From Actinomycetota bacterium (GTDB taxonomy: Bacteria > Actinomycetota > Actinomycetes > Nanopelagicales > Nanopelagicaceae), in NCBI GenBank assembly GCA_016870975.1, contig VGAE01000002.1, positions 62,001 through 126,000 of the forward strand: a stretch of DNA of 64,000 nucleotides. The letters run 5' to 3'. The translations under genes and the position numbers were made by a program. Shown here in pieces: positions 18,829-28,162 of this stretch (position 1 is the stretch's first letter; each line of letters begins with the position of its first letter). The notes under the pieces were generated by a model. It was given only the letters and a program-made list of their open reading frames with translations. It was not told the origin of the DNA and searched no databases.

Positions 18829-21711
18829 CTAGCGGCGTTGTGCGTTAACCGCCGCTTCAATCGCTGCCTTCAAACGATCCTGTGCCTTTCCATAAGCAGC
18901 AAAATCTCCGCGAGTCAACGCTGCTTGCGCGTCAGCAAGCGCTCGCTGTGCACTCTCTAACGCTTGTTGTAAATCATTGCCACCGCTGCCAGTTCCTGGT
19001 GTAGTTGAAGTATCGCTACCTGGAATATCTCGGGAACCGCTATCGCCACCAAATACTTCATCGAGAGCACCACGCAACGTATCGTCGAATCCAATTTTCT
19101 CACCAAAGGAGACGAGAACTTTCTGGAGAAGTGGATATGCCGCAGTATTAGCAGTCGCTCTTACGTAGACTGGCTGCACATAAAGCAAACCACCACCAAC
19201 TGGAAGCGTTAGGAGATTTCCGAGCACAACATCTGATCCGCCTTGACGCAATAATGAGAGCGAGAGCGCGACAGTTGGATTAGCTTCGAAGTTAGAGGCA
19301 ACCTGTGATGGACCAGCAATATTTGTGGAACGCTGCAATTGCAGAACGGTAAATTTGCCATAGTTATCACCAGGATCAGAATTTACGACTGCGAAGGCAG
19401 AGAGATTCTCTCGTCCACCTCTCGGCACAAACGGCGTGGTCAATGAGAACGAGGCCTTCTCCTCGCCCGGTAATTTCAAGGTATAGAAATACGGTGGTTG
19501 CGCGCCTGCATTGGCTCCAAGTGTTGAAGGATCTCTCGGCACTCTCCAGAAATCTTGTCCGCCGTAGAAGGCATTGGAATTCTTCACATGGTAAAGCGAT
19601 AAGACATCTCGTTGTACCCGGAAGATATCTTCGGGATACCTAACATGTGACGTCAAAGCCTCACTCATCTCACTGCGCGGCTTTACCACAGCAGGAAAAG
19701 CTTTGGTCCAAGTCTGCAGTACTGGATCTTTCTCATCCCAGGCGTAGAGAGTGACAGTGCCGTCGTAGGAATCGACTGTCGCCTTAATTGAATTTCTAAT
19801 GTAATTGATCTTCGAATTAGGAACCGCTGTTAATGGGTTGCTATTAATATTAAGAGCATCAGTTGTGGCGCCCGAGACATCTACAGTTCGAGAGTATGGA
19901 TAACCGGCGCTAGTTGTGTAGCCATCGATAATCCAGAGAATTTTGCCATCAACAATTGCGGGATATGGATCTCCATCAAGTTTCAACCAAGGCGCAACTT
20001 TGGCAACCCGGTCGCGTGGTACACGATTGAAGATAATCTTTGATTCAGAGTTAATCAGGTTAGATAGAAGAATTCGCTGTTCTTGGTAATGGATTGCGAA
20101 TAGCAATCTTGAGAAGAGCGAACCCATCGGTACTCCACCAGTGCCGGTATATGTGTAGTTCTTCTGGCCATTTGGCGAGGCATCATCCGGGTAATCGAAC
20201 TCGACTTGGTCACCGCCTTTAAGGGCGCCGATAATCGAATACTCTGGATTATTTTCACCGAAGTAAATTCTTGGTTGAAAATCGCCCAAAATCCCTTTTG
20301 GTGGGATATCACCCATTGTGAATACAGGTTTTCCATCTATATCTTGAGCATTTCCGTAGGCACCGACAAAACCAAAACCATGAGTGTAAACGAGGTGATC
20401 ATTAATCCAATTTCTATTTGGATTACCTTCGATATTTAATTCACGGACTGCTACGACCATATCGCGCATCTTTCCGTCAATTAAATAGCGATCTACATCT
20501 AAAGATTCCGTAAATGTGTAATAAGGCTTAATCTGTTGGAGTTGGCGAAAAGTTGAAGAGAGGACATTTGGGTCCATCAATCTTATGTTGGCGACAGTAT
20601 CGACATCATTATTTAACTGACCCGCGCTAGTGTCGATAGTGGCCTGGTAATCCTTCACTTCGACTTTATCTAAACCATAAGCAGCTCTCGTTGATTCGAT
20701 ATTGCGTTGGATAAATGGCGATTCTTTGGCAGATTCACTTGGTTTTACTTGGAATTGTTGAATCAATGCGGGATAGACGCCGGAGATTAAGAAAGATGAT
20801 ATTCCAAGCAACGCTAGTCCCGCCGCAGGTAAAACCCATGAGCGGCGGATGATATTGGCAAAGAAAAGAAGAGAGCAGATTATTGCAATACCGGTAAGAA
20901 TTGATTTTGCTGGAAGGACGGCGTTGACATCGGTGTAGGTAAGACCGGTGATGATTCCTTGATCGGAGGTAGCTAGAGCAAATCGATCTAGCCAGTAAGC
21001 AATCGCCTTAATGGCAACTATCGCCCCCAAGAGAATTGAGAGTTGTACTCGAGCGGTTACGGTTGTGCGATCTTCGCGAACTTGCGGGCGAATACCACCG
21101 TAGATGTAGTGGACGACAGTCGCAGCGATTGTTGCCAATATCAAAGTCGAAATCGCCCAGCTCACAAGCGATTGCCAGAATGGCAAGGTAAACATAAAGA
21201 ATGAGATATCGCGGTTGAATTGTGGATCTAATACGCCAAATGGAGTTGCATTTCTATATAGCAACCAGCTCTCCCAGAACTTTGAGCCAGCAGATCCAGC
21301 GAAGTAGAAAATCGCGAGGAAGATACCGACGATCGCAGCCTTCCTAATTGGCTCAATTTGAGATCGATACCGCTCTAAATTATCAGCCTCTGCCGTCGTA
21401 GGAACATAGATTGGTCGACGCTTATAGGCCACGATTATGTTGGTAACTATTACAAGTGCGGTGACCAATCCAAATGCAACAAATAAGGTAACTTTAGTAA
21501 TCAGAAGCGTTGACCATACTGATGCATAATCAACTGATCTAAACCACAAGTAATCGACATAGAAGCCACTTAGCGAGACCAGAACAACCGCTAAAACGGT
21601 AAGAATAATTACCGTTAAAGGGAGCGCGCCTAATCGTCGAGGCTGACCCAGATTTCTCTTGGAAAAATTGAAGTTACGGAATGGATTTTCTGGGCCGCTA
21701 CCAAATGTCAT
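18829..21711 (-). CDS. UPF0182 (COG1615) family large membrane protein
   Basis: A 960-residue membrane protein conserved in actinobacteria and cyanobacteria. About seven membrane helices occupy the first 330 residues, followed by a large outer domain and a C-terminal low-complexity Gly/Ser and Ala/Gln-rich tail (after about 895, ending in a helical stretch of Ala, Gln and Asp). No enzymatic function is known. It overlaps the upstream PDZ protease gene by four bases, an actinobacterial neighbour pair that suggests shared expression. Confidence 0.92.
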   Translation of the reverse strand: MTFGSGPENPFRNFNFSKRNLGQPRRLGALPLTVIILTVLAVVLVSLSGFYVDYLWFRSVDYASVWSTLLITKVTLFVAFGLVTALVIVTNIIVAYKRRPIYVPTTAEADNLERYRSQIEPIRKAAIVGIFLAIFYFAGSAGSKFWESWLLYRNATPFGVLDPQFNRDISFFMFTLPFWQSLVSWAISTLILATIAATVVHYIYGGIRPQVREDRTTVTARVQLSILLGAIVAIKAIAYWLDRFALATSDQGIITGLTYTDVNAVLPAKSILTGIAIICSLLFFANIIRRSWVLPAAGLALLGISSFLISGVYPALIQQFQVKPSESAKESPFIQRNIESTRAAYGLDKVEVKDYQATIDTSAGQLNNDVDTVANIRLMDPNVLSSTFRQLQQIKPYYTFTESLDVDRYLIDGKMRDMVVAVRELNIEGNPNRNWINDHLVYTHGFGFVGAYGNAQDIDGKPVFTMGDIPPKGILGDFQPRIYFGENNPEYSIIGALKGGDQVEFDYPDDASPNGQKNYTYTGTGGVPMGSLFSRLLFAIHYQEQRILLSNLINSESKIIFNRVPRDRVAKVAPWLKLDGDPYPAIVDGKILWIIDGYTTSAGYPYSRTVDVSGATTDALNINSNPLTAVPNSKINYIRNSIKATVDSYDGTVTLYAWDEKDPVLQTWTKAFPAVVKPRSEMSEALTSHVRYPEDIFRVQRDVLSLYHVKNSNAFYGGQDFWRVPRDPSTLGANAGAQPPYFYTLKLPGEEKASFSLTTPFVPRGGRENLSAFAVVNSDPGDNYGKFTVLQLQRSTNIAGPSQVASNFEANPTVALSLSLLRQGGSDVVLGNLLTLPVGGGLLYVQPVYVRATANTAAYPLLQKVLVSFGEKIGFDDTLRGALDEVFGGDSGSRDIPGSDTSTTPGTGSGGNDLQQALESAQRALADAQAALTRGDFAAYGKAQDRLKAAIEAAVNAQRR

Positions 21712-22772
21712 GAGGTGAGGCTATCTAAACTCTCGCAAGTAAGAAATTTGTAGTTATCTGGGGCTCGGAGGGAGGTAATTGCTTCTGCCAGGGTAGTAAC
21801 TGGGATTACCTGCAATCCGTTGGGAATATGTCGGATATCTCCACAATTTTCTCGCGGCGCAAGGAAAATTGTGGCTCCTTTGCGCGAAGCACCGATCATC
21901 TTCCCTTCAATTCCTGAAATCGCACCAACTCGACCACTCGGTGTTATGGTTCCCGTCCCAGCAACCGACCTTCCTCTCAGCAAGTCCTCAGCACCAAGCT
22001 TCTCAACTAAGCCGAGGGCAAAGATTAAGCCGCCGCTTGGACCGCCTACTCCGCGAAGATTAAAAGTGACATCTATTGGGAACTCTGCGCTTGTGCCAAC
22101 CAAGATACCAATCGCGGGACCGTTTCCACTATCAATATTTTTTGTGAGTTCTACATCAACCGAAATTCTCTTGAGTTGTCCATCAATAACTCTCTCAACT
22201 TCAATTCTAATTACATCGCCAACTTCGCGACCTTTATACGCATCCCTGATCTCTTCAATTTCCTTAATAACTTTTCCATCAACAGCTCGAATTCGATCTC
22301 CTTCTTTGAGAATTCCAACTGCATTGGAGTAATCGCGAACTTTACTTACGACGTAATCTTCCGTTATCTCGTAGCCAAGATAATTTAGAGCGGCCGCGGT
22401 TGCTGCGGTGCGAGATACCGCCATTTCAACCCTAGAGTCTCGTTGTCGTTCTACATCTCTACTTGCAGGCGGATAAACGCTCTCGCGTGGCAGAACTGCG
22501 TGCGGACCAATCGCCCAATTGTAGAGGGTTTCGGCTCCAAAAACGGAAGATTGTGGATTAGTGACAAGGATTGAGGTTAAGTAGAGCTTGCCATTTGGCT
22601 TATATGTTTGGGCCCGCTCAATTGTGATTAATTTTCCAGTCACATCATTGGGAACACCTGGCTTGAAATAGACGTACGGAATTGGTGCTGCTAGCGTTAC
22701 TATCGTTAGAAAAAAGAAAAAAATTCGTGCCGACAATGGCCAGCGATAACGAAGCGGGGAAATATCTTGCAT
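21708..22772 (-). CDS. PDZ and Lon-like (S16) domain protease, YlbL type
   Basis: Membrane-anchored serine protease with a Ser-Lys dyad. The 354-residue protein has an N-terminal membrane segment (about 14-34), a PDZ domain (about 140-215) and an S16 proteolytic domain with the catalytic serine in GGPSGGLIFALG (about 244-255) and the lysine in EGKMIGASRKGA (about 287-298). It has no ATPase domain. Related proteins in other Gram-positives affect sporulation or envelope stress. It is coupled to the UPF0182 gene by a 4-base overlap. Confidence 0.9.
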   Translation of the reverse strand: MQDISPLRYRWPLSARIFFFFLTIVTLAAPIPYVYFKPGVPNDVTGKLITIERAQTYKPNGKLYLTSILVTNPQSSVFGAETLYNWAIGPHAVLPRESVYPPASRDVERQRDSRVEMAVSRTAATAAALNYLGYEITEDYVVSKVRDYSNAVGILKEGDRIRAVDGKVIKEIEEIRDAYKGREVGDVIRIEVERVIDGQLKRISVDVELTKNIDSGNGPAIGILVGTSAEFPIDVTFNLRGVGGPSGGLIFALGLVEKLGAEDLLRGRSVAGTGTITPSGRVGAISGIEGKMIGASRKGATIFLAPRENCGDIRHIPNGLQVIPVTTLAEAITSLRAPDNYKFLTCESLDSLTS

Positions 22773-22781
22773 TAGATCAAA

Positions 22782-23039
22782 TTACTCATCGTTCTTCAAG
22801 GTGGGATTGAGCCGGGAATCTGGCGATGGATTTTTCTCAGTACTCTTAAATGAATTTTGAAATTTTTGAAATCTTCCGACCGAGCGATTGATTTGATTGT
22901 CGTATCTGCTCTTTAATTTTGTCGCCCAATAAGCATAAGCAAGGCCGCCGACAAGGGCGAGTGCCGGGATAATCAACCAGACCAGGGCTGAAATCGGGGC
23001 GCCGGCAGAATCGCTAGCGAGTTGCGTCAACATACTCAT
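22782..23039 (-). CDS. Small single-span membrane protein, unknown function
   Basis: An 85-residue protein with one hydrophobic helix (about 17-42, ALVWLIIPALALVGGLAYAY) and a charged, flexible C-terminus. It lies 9 bases upstream of the PDZ protease on the same strand and would be the first gene of that transcript. I do not recognise the family. Spacing and strand make it likely to be real. Confidence 0.7.
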   Translation of the reverse strand: MSMLTQLASDSAGAPISALVWLIIPALALVGGLAYAYWATKLKSRYDNQINRSVGRFQKFQNSFKSTEKNPSPDSRLNPTLKNDE

Positions 23040-23143
23040 AGCCTAGGTTAGGGTGGCTGAGAAAGCGCGGAGAAAACAGTTCGGGAAGAAATTTGATGCC
23101 GGCGTGGTTTAAGAGAGTCTAAGAAATCAACTTGTGAAGGTGG

Positions 23144-24460
23144 GTGGTGAAATTGGGTAGTCTCGGATTTTCACCTGATGATTCATCTAAGGATCCTAAA
23201 GATCCCAATAATCCCTTTGATTTCCAGGAAATTCTCAAACAGTTCTCTGGCCTTGGTTTAAATCTACCTGGATTAATGGCATCACTTTCTGGTCAAGCAT
23301 CTCCAGCTGCGCTCTCTAAAGAGTTGATAAGAGATATCTCGAAGAAGTTTCTCTCGGTACATGGTGATGTACCAGTAACACTCGCAAGCCAGAACCAAGT
23401 TCGCGAAGCTCTCGAGATTGCAGATCTCTGGATGAACGAAGCCACCGTCTTTCCAAATCTTCCAATCCCAGAAGGTTCTGCCTTAAGTCGACGCGATTGG
23501 ATCGACTCCACACTCGCGGGGTGGCAAGAAATTGCTAAACCCCTGGTCGCCGGAATGAGTGAGGCGATGACCCAACTATTTGAGGAGAATTCTGGCGCTG
23601 CCGAAGAGATAACAATTCCGGGCGCACCCTTTAATCTCTCAAAATCCACTATTACCTCCATAATCTCAACCTTTATGAGTTCGATGATTAGTTCTCAACT
23701 TGGCCAGACAATAGGTGCGCTCTCAACTAGCGTAACCGGAGCCAATGATGTGGCGCTCCCCCTTCTAAATCCGGTAAGAGCACAACTCGTTCCTCAGAAT
23801 GTAACTATCTGGGGCTCAGGTCTCGATATCGATGAGCGCGAGATTCGAATCTATCTCGCGCTTCGAGAAGTTGCTGCCGCACGATTATTTGCTGGCGTAC
23901 CTTGGCTCCGCGCCCACATTAACTCCGCAATCGCAACTTACGGAAAAGGAATTAGAGTCGACATCACCGCCATGACCGAACAAGCACAGAGCGCGATTGA
24001 TTCCGGCGAATTAGATATAAATAATCCAGAATCAACGACCTTAGCTATGTCCGGCGGTCTCTTTACCCCGGAAGAGACTCCGGCTCAACTAGCCGCCTTA
24101 GAGAAGTTAGAGACCTTGCTTGCACTTATTGAAGGATGGATAGATTCAGTAGTTGCCGGGGCGGTCCAAAATCGCTTACCTGACTTTGCGAAATTAAGTG
24201 AGACCCAACAGCGACGCCGTGCCACCAAATCTCCGACGCAACAGTTATTTGCTTCGCTAGTTGGCTTAGAAGTTTCGCCCCGACGTACCCGTGAAGCAAG
24301 AGAGTTTTGGAACCAAGTAGCAAAATTGCGCGACATAAGTGATCGAGATGCGATCTGGGATGAGGCAGTACTACTACCAAGTGCGGAACAACTCCTTGAT
24401 GTTGAGGGCTTTCTTAAGGCGATGACTGTTCCAGATGATCTCTCTGGTCTAAATCCATAG
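23144..24460 (+). CDS. DUF2342/TIGR03624-type protein (putative zinc metalloprotease family)
   Basis: A 438-residue actinobacterial protein with the family architecture: a disordered acidic N-terminus (SPDDSSKDPKDPNN), a Gly/Ala-rich segment and the conserved RLFAGVPWLR and ALIEGWIDSVVAGA motifs, then the LVGLEVSPRRTREA and LLPSAEQL blocks near the C-terminus. The start is GTG. From memory, relatives have histidines around the RLF-x-x-VPWL motif that are proposed zinc ligands; here those positions read alanine and glycine (EVAAARLFAGVPWL), so activity is doubtful. It stands alone, divergent from the protease operon. Confidence 0.8.
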   Translation: MVKLGSLGFSPDDSSKDPKDPNNPFDFQEILKQFSGLGLNLPGLMASLSGQASPAALSKELIRDISKKFLSVHGDVPVTLASQNQVREALEIADLWMNEATVFPNLPIPEGSALSRRDWIDSTLAGWQEIAKPLVAGMSEAMTQLFEENSGAAEEITIPGAPFNLSKSTITSIISTFMSSMISSQLGQTIGALSTSVTGANDVALPLLNPVRAQLVPQNVTIWGSGLDIDEREIRIYLALREVAAARLFAGVPWLRAHINSAIATYGKGIRVDITAMTEQAQSAIDSGELDINNPESTTLAMSGGLFTPEETPAQLAALEKLETLLALIEGWIDSVVAGAVQNRLPDFAKLSETQQRRRATKSPTQQLFASLVGLEVSPRRTREAREFWNQVAKLRDISDRDAIWDEAVLLPSAEQLLDVEGFLKAMTVPDDLSGLNP

Positions 24461-24462
24461 AC

Positions 24463-24494
24463 GTTCCAGTGCCTAGAAGTTCCAGTGCCTAGAA
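24463..24494. repeat. Two perfect tandem copies of a 16-bp unit
   Basis: The unit GTTCCAGTGCCTAGAA occurs at 24463-24478 and again at 24479-24494, directly after the DUF2342 stop codon. It appears only as a pair and shows no coding role; a simple slippage duplication in intergenic DNA is the most likely origin. Confidence 0.9.
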
Positions 24495-24632
24495 GCTTCA
24501 GATAAAAGCGAAGCCCCCGGGCGCACAATTCATTATCTGCCTTCCCCTTGCAGATAAAGAACGGTTATCCGGGGACTTCGTGGTCGCAAAATACGACATG
24601 ACGAGGGAAATAATCAACTTCTTTCAGCAAGT

Positions 24633-25307
24633 TTGTCCAACAAAAGACTCAGGTACACCTCTAGAGTTATGCGCGCAGAGTTTGGTTTAGAGAGGCGTTG
24701 GCGTGTGGATGACTACATCCAAGATGAATTGTTCGGGGCTAATCTCGCCGGAATGCGGACAAAGACGAAGAAAAGCACCGAGCGAATTCCACCAATGGAA
24801 GTCTCGGGCGGCGCTGAGATCAAAGTAGTTCGAAGCTCAAGAAGAAGCCGCTCGATAAGCGCCTATCGTGAGCATGGCTCAATTGTCATTCAAGTTCCGG
24901 CACATCTCTCTAACTCAAAGATCCAAGAGGTTATCCCTGAGATGGTTGAAAAAGTACTCGCTCGAGAGGCCCGTGAAAAAATTAGCGATAACGATCTCTT
25001 TGCTAGAGCCAAGACTTTACTGGCCCGTTACTTGCCAGAATTTCAAGTAGATGCCGCCAGCGTCAAATGGCGGAATATGGATGAACGTTGGGGTTCTTGC
25101 ACAACTGTTGATCGAACAATTCGAATCTCCTCAAGGTTAAATGGTTCACCAGATTATGTGCTCGACTACATATTGGTACATGAACTTATCCATCTGGAAA
25201 TTCCAGATCACGGCGAAAATTTCCATGCGCTACTTGCGAGATATGAGAGGAGCGACTTAGCCAACTCCTATCTTGAAGGGTATGAAGCTGGTGCTCGCGG
25301 CCAATAG
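24633..25307 (+). CDS. YgjP-like M48-type metallopeptidase
   Basis: Zinc metallopeptidase of the SprT/YgjP group. The domain shows RWGSCTT (about 151-157), the zinc motif HELIH (about 186-190), and a third histidine in FHALL (about 200-204). The N-terminal 75 residues are charged and weakly conserved, so the start is uncertain: the frame opens at a TTG (24633) and an ATG lies at 24669. In actinobacteria it commonly neighbours the DUF5679, ABC1-kinase, whiB7 and uvrD2 genes, as it does here. Substrate is unknown. Confidence 0.85.
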   Translation: MSNKRLRYTSRVMRAEFGLERRWRVDDYIQDELFGANLAGMRTKTKKSTERIPPMEVSGGAEIKVVRSSRRSRSISAYREHGSIVIQVPAHLSNSKIQEVIPEMVEKVLAREAREKISDNDLFARAKTLLARYLPEFQVDAASVKWRNMDERWGSCTTVDRTIRISSRLNGSPDYVLDYILVHELIHLEIPDHGENFHALLARYERSDLANSYLEGYEAGARGQ

Positions 25308-25419
25308 AGCTCCAAAAACCTCATTTCGAGGTGAAAACTTGCTTTTGAACGAGAAAACGCCCTCAGCGTGCTTGGTTTGCGTCATTTTGAAGCTAGCCCG
25401 GGGGTATGGTCAGGGTATT

Positions 25420-25436
25420 CACAGGACAAACCTGTG
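25420..25436 (+). other. Leader hairpin before the DUF5679 gene
   Basis: CACAGG-ACAAA-CCTGTG forms a perfect 6-bp stem with a 5-base loop, ending 6 bases before the strong ribosome binding site GGAGGG (25443-25448). It may be a 5' stabilising or regulatory hairpin; no known riboswitch was recognised. Confidence 0.4.
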
Positions 25437-25452
25437 AGGATCGGAGGGAGAA

Positions 25453-25611
25453 ATGGCTGAGACATACAAAGGTGAGGCCTACTGCGTTAAGTGCAAAGAG
25501 AAGCGTCAGTTCGAAGGGTTTGTAAACGTATCCGACTCTGGTCGTCGCATGGCGAAGGGCAAGTGCCCTGTATGCGGCACCACTGTTAATCGCATCCTTG
25601 GCAAGGCTTAA
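25453..25611 (+). CDS. DUF5679 small zinc-ribbon protein
   Basis: A 52-residue protein starting MAETYKGEAYCVKCKEKR, with two Cys-x2-Cys pairs (C11/C14 and C38/C41, the second as KCPVCGT) expected to bind one zinc ion. Small basic proteins of this family are widespread in actinobacteria; function is unknown. An excellent ribosome binding site (GGAGGG) lies 4 bases before the ATG and a perfect intrinsic terminator follows, so it is a single-gene transcript that is probably strongly expressed. Confidence 0.92.
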   Translation: MAETYKGEAYCVKCKEKRQFEGFVNVSDSGRRMAKGKCPVCGTTVNRILGKA

Positions 25612-25631
25612 TAGCTAATTCAGGAAGTTTG

Positions 25632-25659
25632 AAAGCGGGGGCAACGCCCCCGCTTTTTT
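25632..25659 (+). terminator. Intrinsic terminator after the DUF5679 gene
   Basis: The stem AAGCGGGGGC pairs perfectly with GCCCCCGCTT around a 3-base AAC loop and runs into a T tract (25654-25659). It sits 21 bases after the stop codon. It is the clearest plus-strand Rho-independent terminator in the window. Confidence 0.95.
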
Positions 25660-25750
25660 CTTTCCCAAAAGTTAAACAGAGCGCATATCTCTTCACATAA
25701 AGTGTGGGTGGCCCTAAGGGTGAGCCTTAGTTTCATCGGAATATCCAGCC

Positions 25751-26812
25751 ATGGCACCGCGATTGAAAGCTGGCATCTCCATTTGGTGCTGCGGTGAACG
25801 GCTCTATATCGGAGATCAATTTAGATATTTTCTCCTCCCTGAAAAGATTGGTGAGATTCCATGTATTCAAAGCCTGCACCGTCTAACAAATAATTCACTC
25901 GAGAATATAGATCAACCCCTACTGGAGGCGTTGGCGCGACTCGACCTTATAGATCAGAGAGTAACTGAGATTTCATATCGATATCGAGCCGACCGGTTCT
26001 TTCTAAGTTCGATAGATGGAACACGTAGCCTCGCGCTCCAACAGTTCCTAAAGAGATTTCAAATCGAATCCGATAGCGCTTCTCATCGATTAGGTGATAT
26101 CGATAGCGGACGTTCGAAATTGCTTGCTGGGAGGAACTTTTCCATTGAAATTGCAACTTCGCCAAACTCATCAAATCGAATCGCACTTAATCTCTTTGTT
26201 GCGCTAAAGGCTGCTGGCTTTGAGAGAACTTCACTACAACTCCCTGGAGAGAGTGCAATTGGAGATTTAAACGGTACTCAAATGCAGAAATGCGAATTAG
26301 AAGTAAATCGCTCAGATGTTGTAAAGCGTATCGATAGAGATGCCTCGCTCTACCCAGAACCCATTGATCCACCTGATGAATTCTTATTTGCAATAACCAT
26401 CGGAGCGCCATCACCTGATATCCAACATCGATGGCTAAATAATGGCATCAATCACCCTCTTATCAACTAAGTCTGAGATTCGGTCAGAGTTGGTCCAATA
26501 GTTATTGCTGGGAAGACTCCCTGTACTAACTGTCTCGCCATATCTGAGATTGAAACCGGGGCGAATCCAGCGAACGGGAGTTACATTTTTAAAGTTTCGG
26601 GCCGAGAAGTTGGTGCAGCGCTCGCAAATCTTGCGGCATCAATTGCAACCCTTGAGGTAATGAGATTTGCCGATTCAGCAACAAGTGCTCTTATTGGCAA
26701 GAGCGCTGATTACAGAAGCTCTCAGTTTATTGCGCCCCAGATCACAAATTGGCAGCTCCAACCTAGGTGCGGCTGTCGAAATCTGCCTTCAACTCGCGTC
26801 ACATCCACTTAA
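25751..26812 (+). pseudogene. ThiF/cyclodehydratase-like gene broken by two in-frame stop codons
   Basis: The first 239 codons (ATG 25751 to TAA 26468-26470) begin PRLKAGISIW and end WLNNGINHPLIN, resembling the N-terminal half of the actinobacterial ThiF-like or cyclodehydratase-like protein found beside ABC1-kinase, whiB7 and uvrD2 genes. The same frame continues past TAA and a second stop TGA (26474-26476) with DSVRVGPIVIAGKTPCTNCL and then about 90 coherent codons, including CGC near the end, to TAA 26810-26812. Family members read through this point as H-LPV...VGPLVVPGRTPCLRC with matching spacing, so the stops replace sense codons without a frameshift. Decay or sequence error are both possible. 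Confidence 0.75.
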
Positions 26813-26828
26813 GTAAGAGACTTCGTGG

Positions 26829-28160
26829 GTGGCCCATGAAATCCCCCGCAAGACCAGCACTCGTAGCGCCAAGTTGGCAAGTATTCCGCTCTCGGTAGCG
26901 GGACGTGGTGCACTTGGACTTGGCCGACAATTAATTGGCCAATCGCCACAATTTGCATTTGCGGAATTACAGGAGAAGACCGCTGAACAAGTTTTTAAAG
27001 TTCTCGGTGAATTAAAGGGCGGAGCTATGAAATTTGGTCAAGCGCTCTCAGTCTTCGAAGCCGCGCTTCCTGAAGATATCGCGAGGCCCTATCGACAGAC
27101 CCTGGTAAAACTTCAAGAAGCTGCGCCACCGCTACCGGCAAAGGTAGTTCATAAAGTTCTCGCGAAAGAGCTTGGTGAAGATTGGCGAGATAACTTCGCC
27201 GAATTTGAAGATAAGCCGGCCGCCTCAGCCTCAATCGGCCAAGTCCATCGCGGACGTTGGAAAGATGGACGGGTGGTTGCAGTAAAAATTCAATATCCGG
27301 GAGCTGCCGAAGCCCTTGTCTCTGATTTAAACCAGATTGAGAGATTCTCAAAGATCTTCCAATTATTTATGCCAGGTCTTGAGATGAAGCCTCTCCTTGA
27401 AGAGTTAAAGGCTCGAATTATTGAAGAGGTTGATTATCGATTTGAGGCTCAGGCCCAAGAAGCATGTTGGAACGCTTATTTAAATGATCCTGATATCGCG
27501 ATTCCCAAAGTTGTCTTAGCTACCGATCGAATTCTGGTCAGTGAATGGTTAGAGGGTAAACCCCTTGCTCGCGTTATCGCAGAAGGCGATCAAGAGGAGC
27601 GAAATAAGGCGGGAATTAAATTAGCAAGATTCCATTTCACTGCTCCGATGCGAGCCGGCTTGCTACATGCCGATCCTCACCCAGGCAACTTTAGAGTTCT
27701 TGCAGATGGCAGATTGGGAGTGCTTGATTTTGGTGCTTGTAATCGTCTGCCCAATGGATTTCCTGAACCATTTAAACGGTTACTCCGCAATGCGTTAGAG
27801 GGCGATGCGCTAGCGCTATACAACGGTTTTAAGGAGGATGGATTTATCCTTCCCGATGTTGATGTGGATCCACAATTGGTACTTGATTATCTCTTACCTC
27901 TAGTTGAACCGCTACGTGCAGCTTATTTTGAATATACCCGCGAATGGTTGCGTGAACAAAGCGTTCGAGTTGGCGATCCGAGAAATCCAACTGCAAAAAT
28001 CGGCTTCCAACTAAATCTTCCAGCGGAATACGTTTTGATACATCGCGTTACTTTAGGAACAACCGGAATTTTCTGTCAGCTACGTGCTCAAGGAAACTTT
28101 AGGGATGAGGCGCTCTCTTGGTTTCCCGAGATAACGCCCTCCCATCTACAGCAGGTTTAG
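26829..28160 (+). CDS. ABC1/AarF-type atypical kinase (UbiB family)
   Basis: A 443-residue member of the ABC1 protein-kinase-like family with the KxGQ motif (MKFGQALSVFE, about 66-76), an Ala-rich nucleotide loop (AASASIGQVHRG, about 129-140), the lysine in VVAVKIQYPGA, and HADPHPGNFRVL with LDFGA in the catalytic region (about 280-304). Relatives regulate isoprenoid-quinone or lipid metabolism. The start is GTG, 17 bases after the pseudogene. It is convergent with whiB7. Confidence 0.92.
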   Translation: MAHEIPRKTSTRSAKLASIPLSVAGRGALGLGRQLIGQSPQFAFAELQEKTAEQVFKVLGELKGGAMKFGQALSVFEAALPEDIARPYRQTLVKLQEAAPPLPAKVVHKVLAKELGEDWRDNFAEFEDKPAASASIGQVHRGRWKDGRVVAVKIQYPGAAEALVSDLNQIERFSKIFQLFMPGLEMKPLLEELKARIIEEVDYRFEAQAQEACWNAYLNDPDIAIPKVVLATDRILVSEWLEGKPLARVIAEGDQEERNKAGIKLARFHFTAPMRAGLLHADPHPGNFRVLADGRLGVLDFGACNRLPNGFPEPFKRLLRNALEGDALALYNGFKEDGFILPDVDVDPQLVLDYLLPLVEPLRAAYFEYTREWLREQSVRVGDPRNPTAKIGFQLNLPAEYVLIHRVTLGTTGIFCQLRAQGNFRDEALSWFPEITPSHLQQV

Positions 28161-28162
28161 AA

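Noticed and set aside
24463-24494. Tandem 16-bp repeat as a CRISPR or integron element
   Set aside because: Only two adjacent copies with no spacer, no cas genes and no attachment-site context.
25751-26470. The 239-codon ORF as a complete independent gene
   Set aside because: The same frame carries the conserved C-terminal half after two stop codons with family-like spacing, so it is better described as one broken gene.
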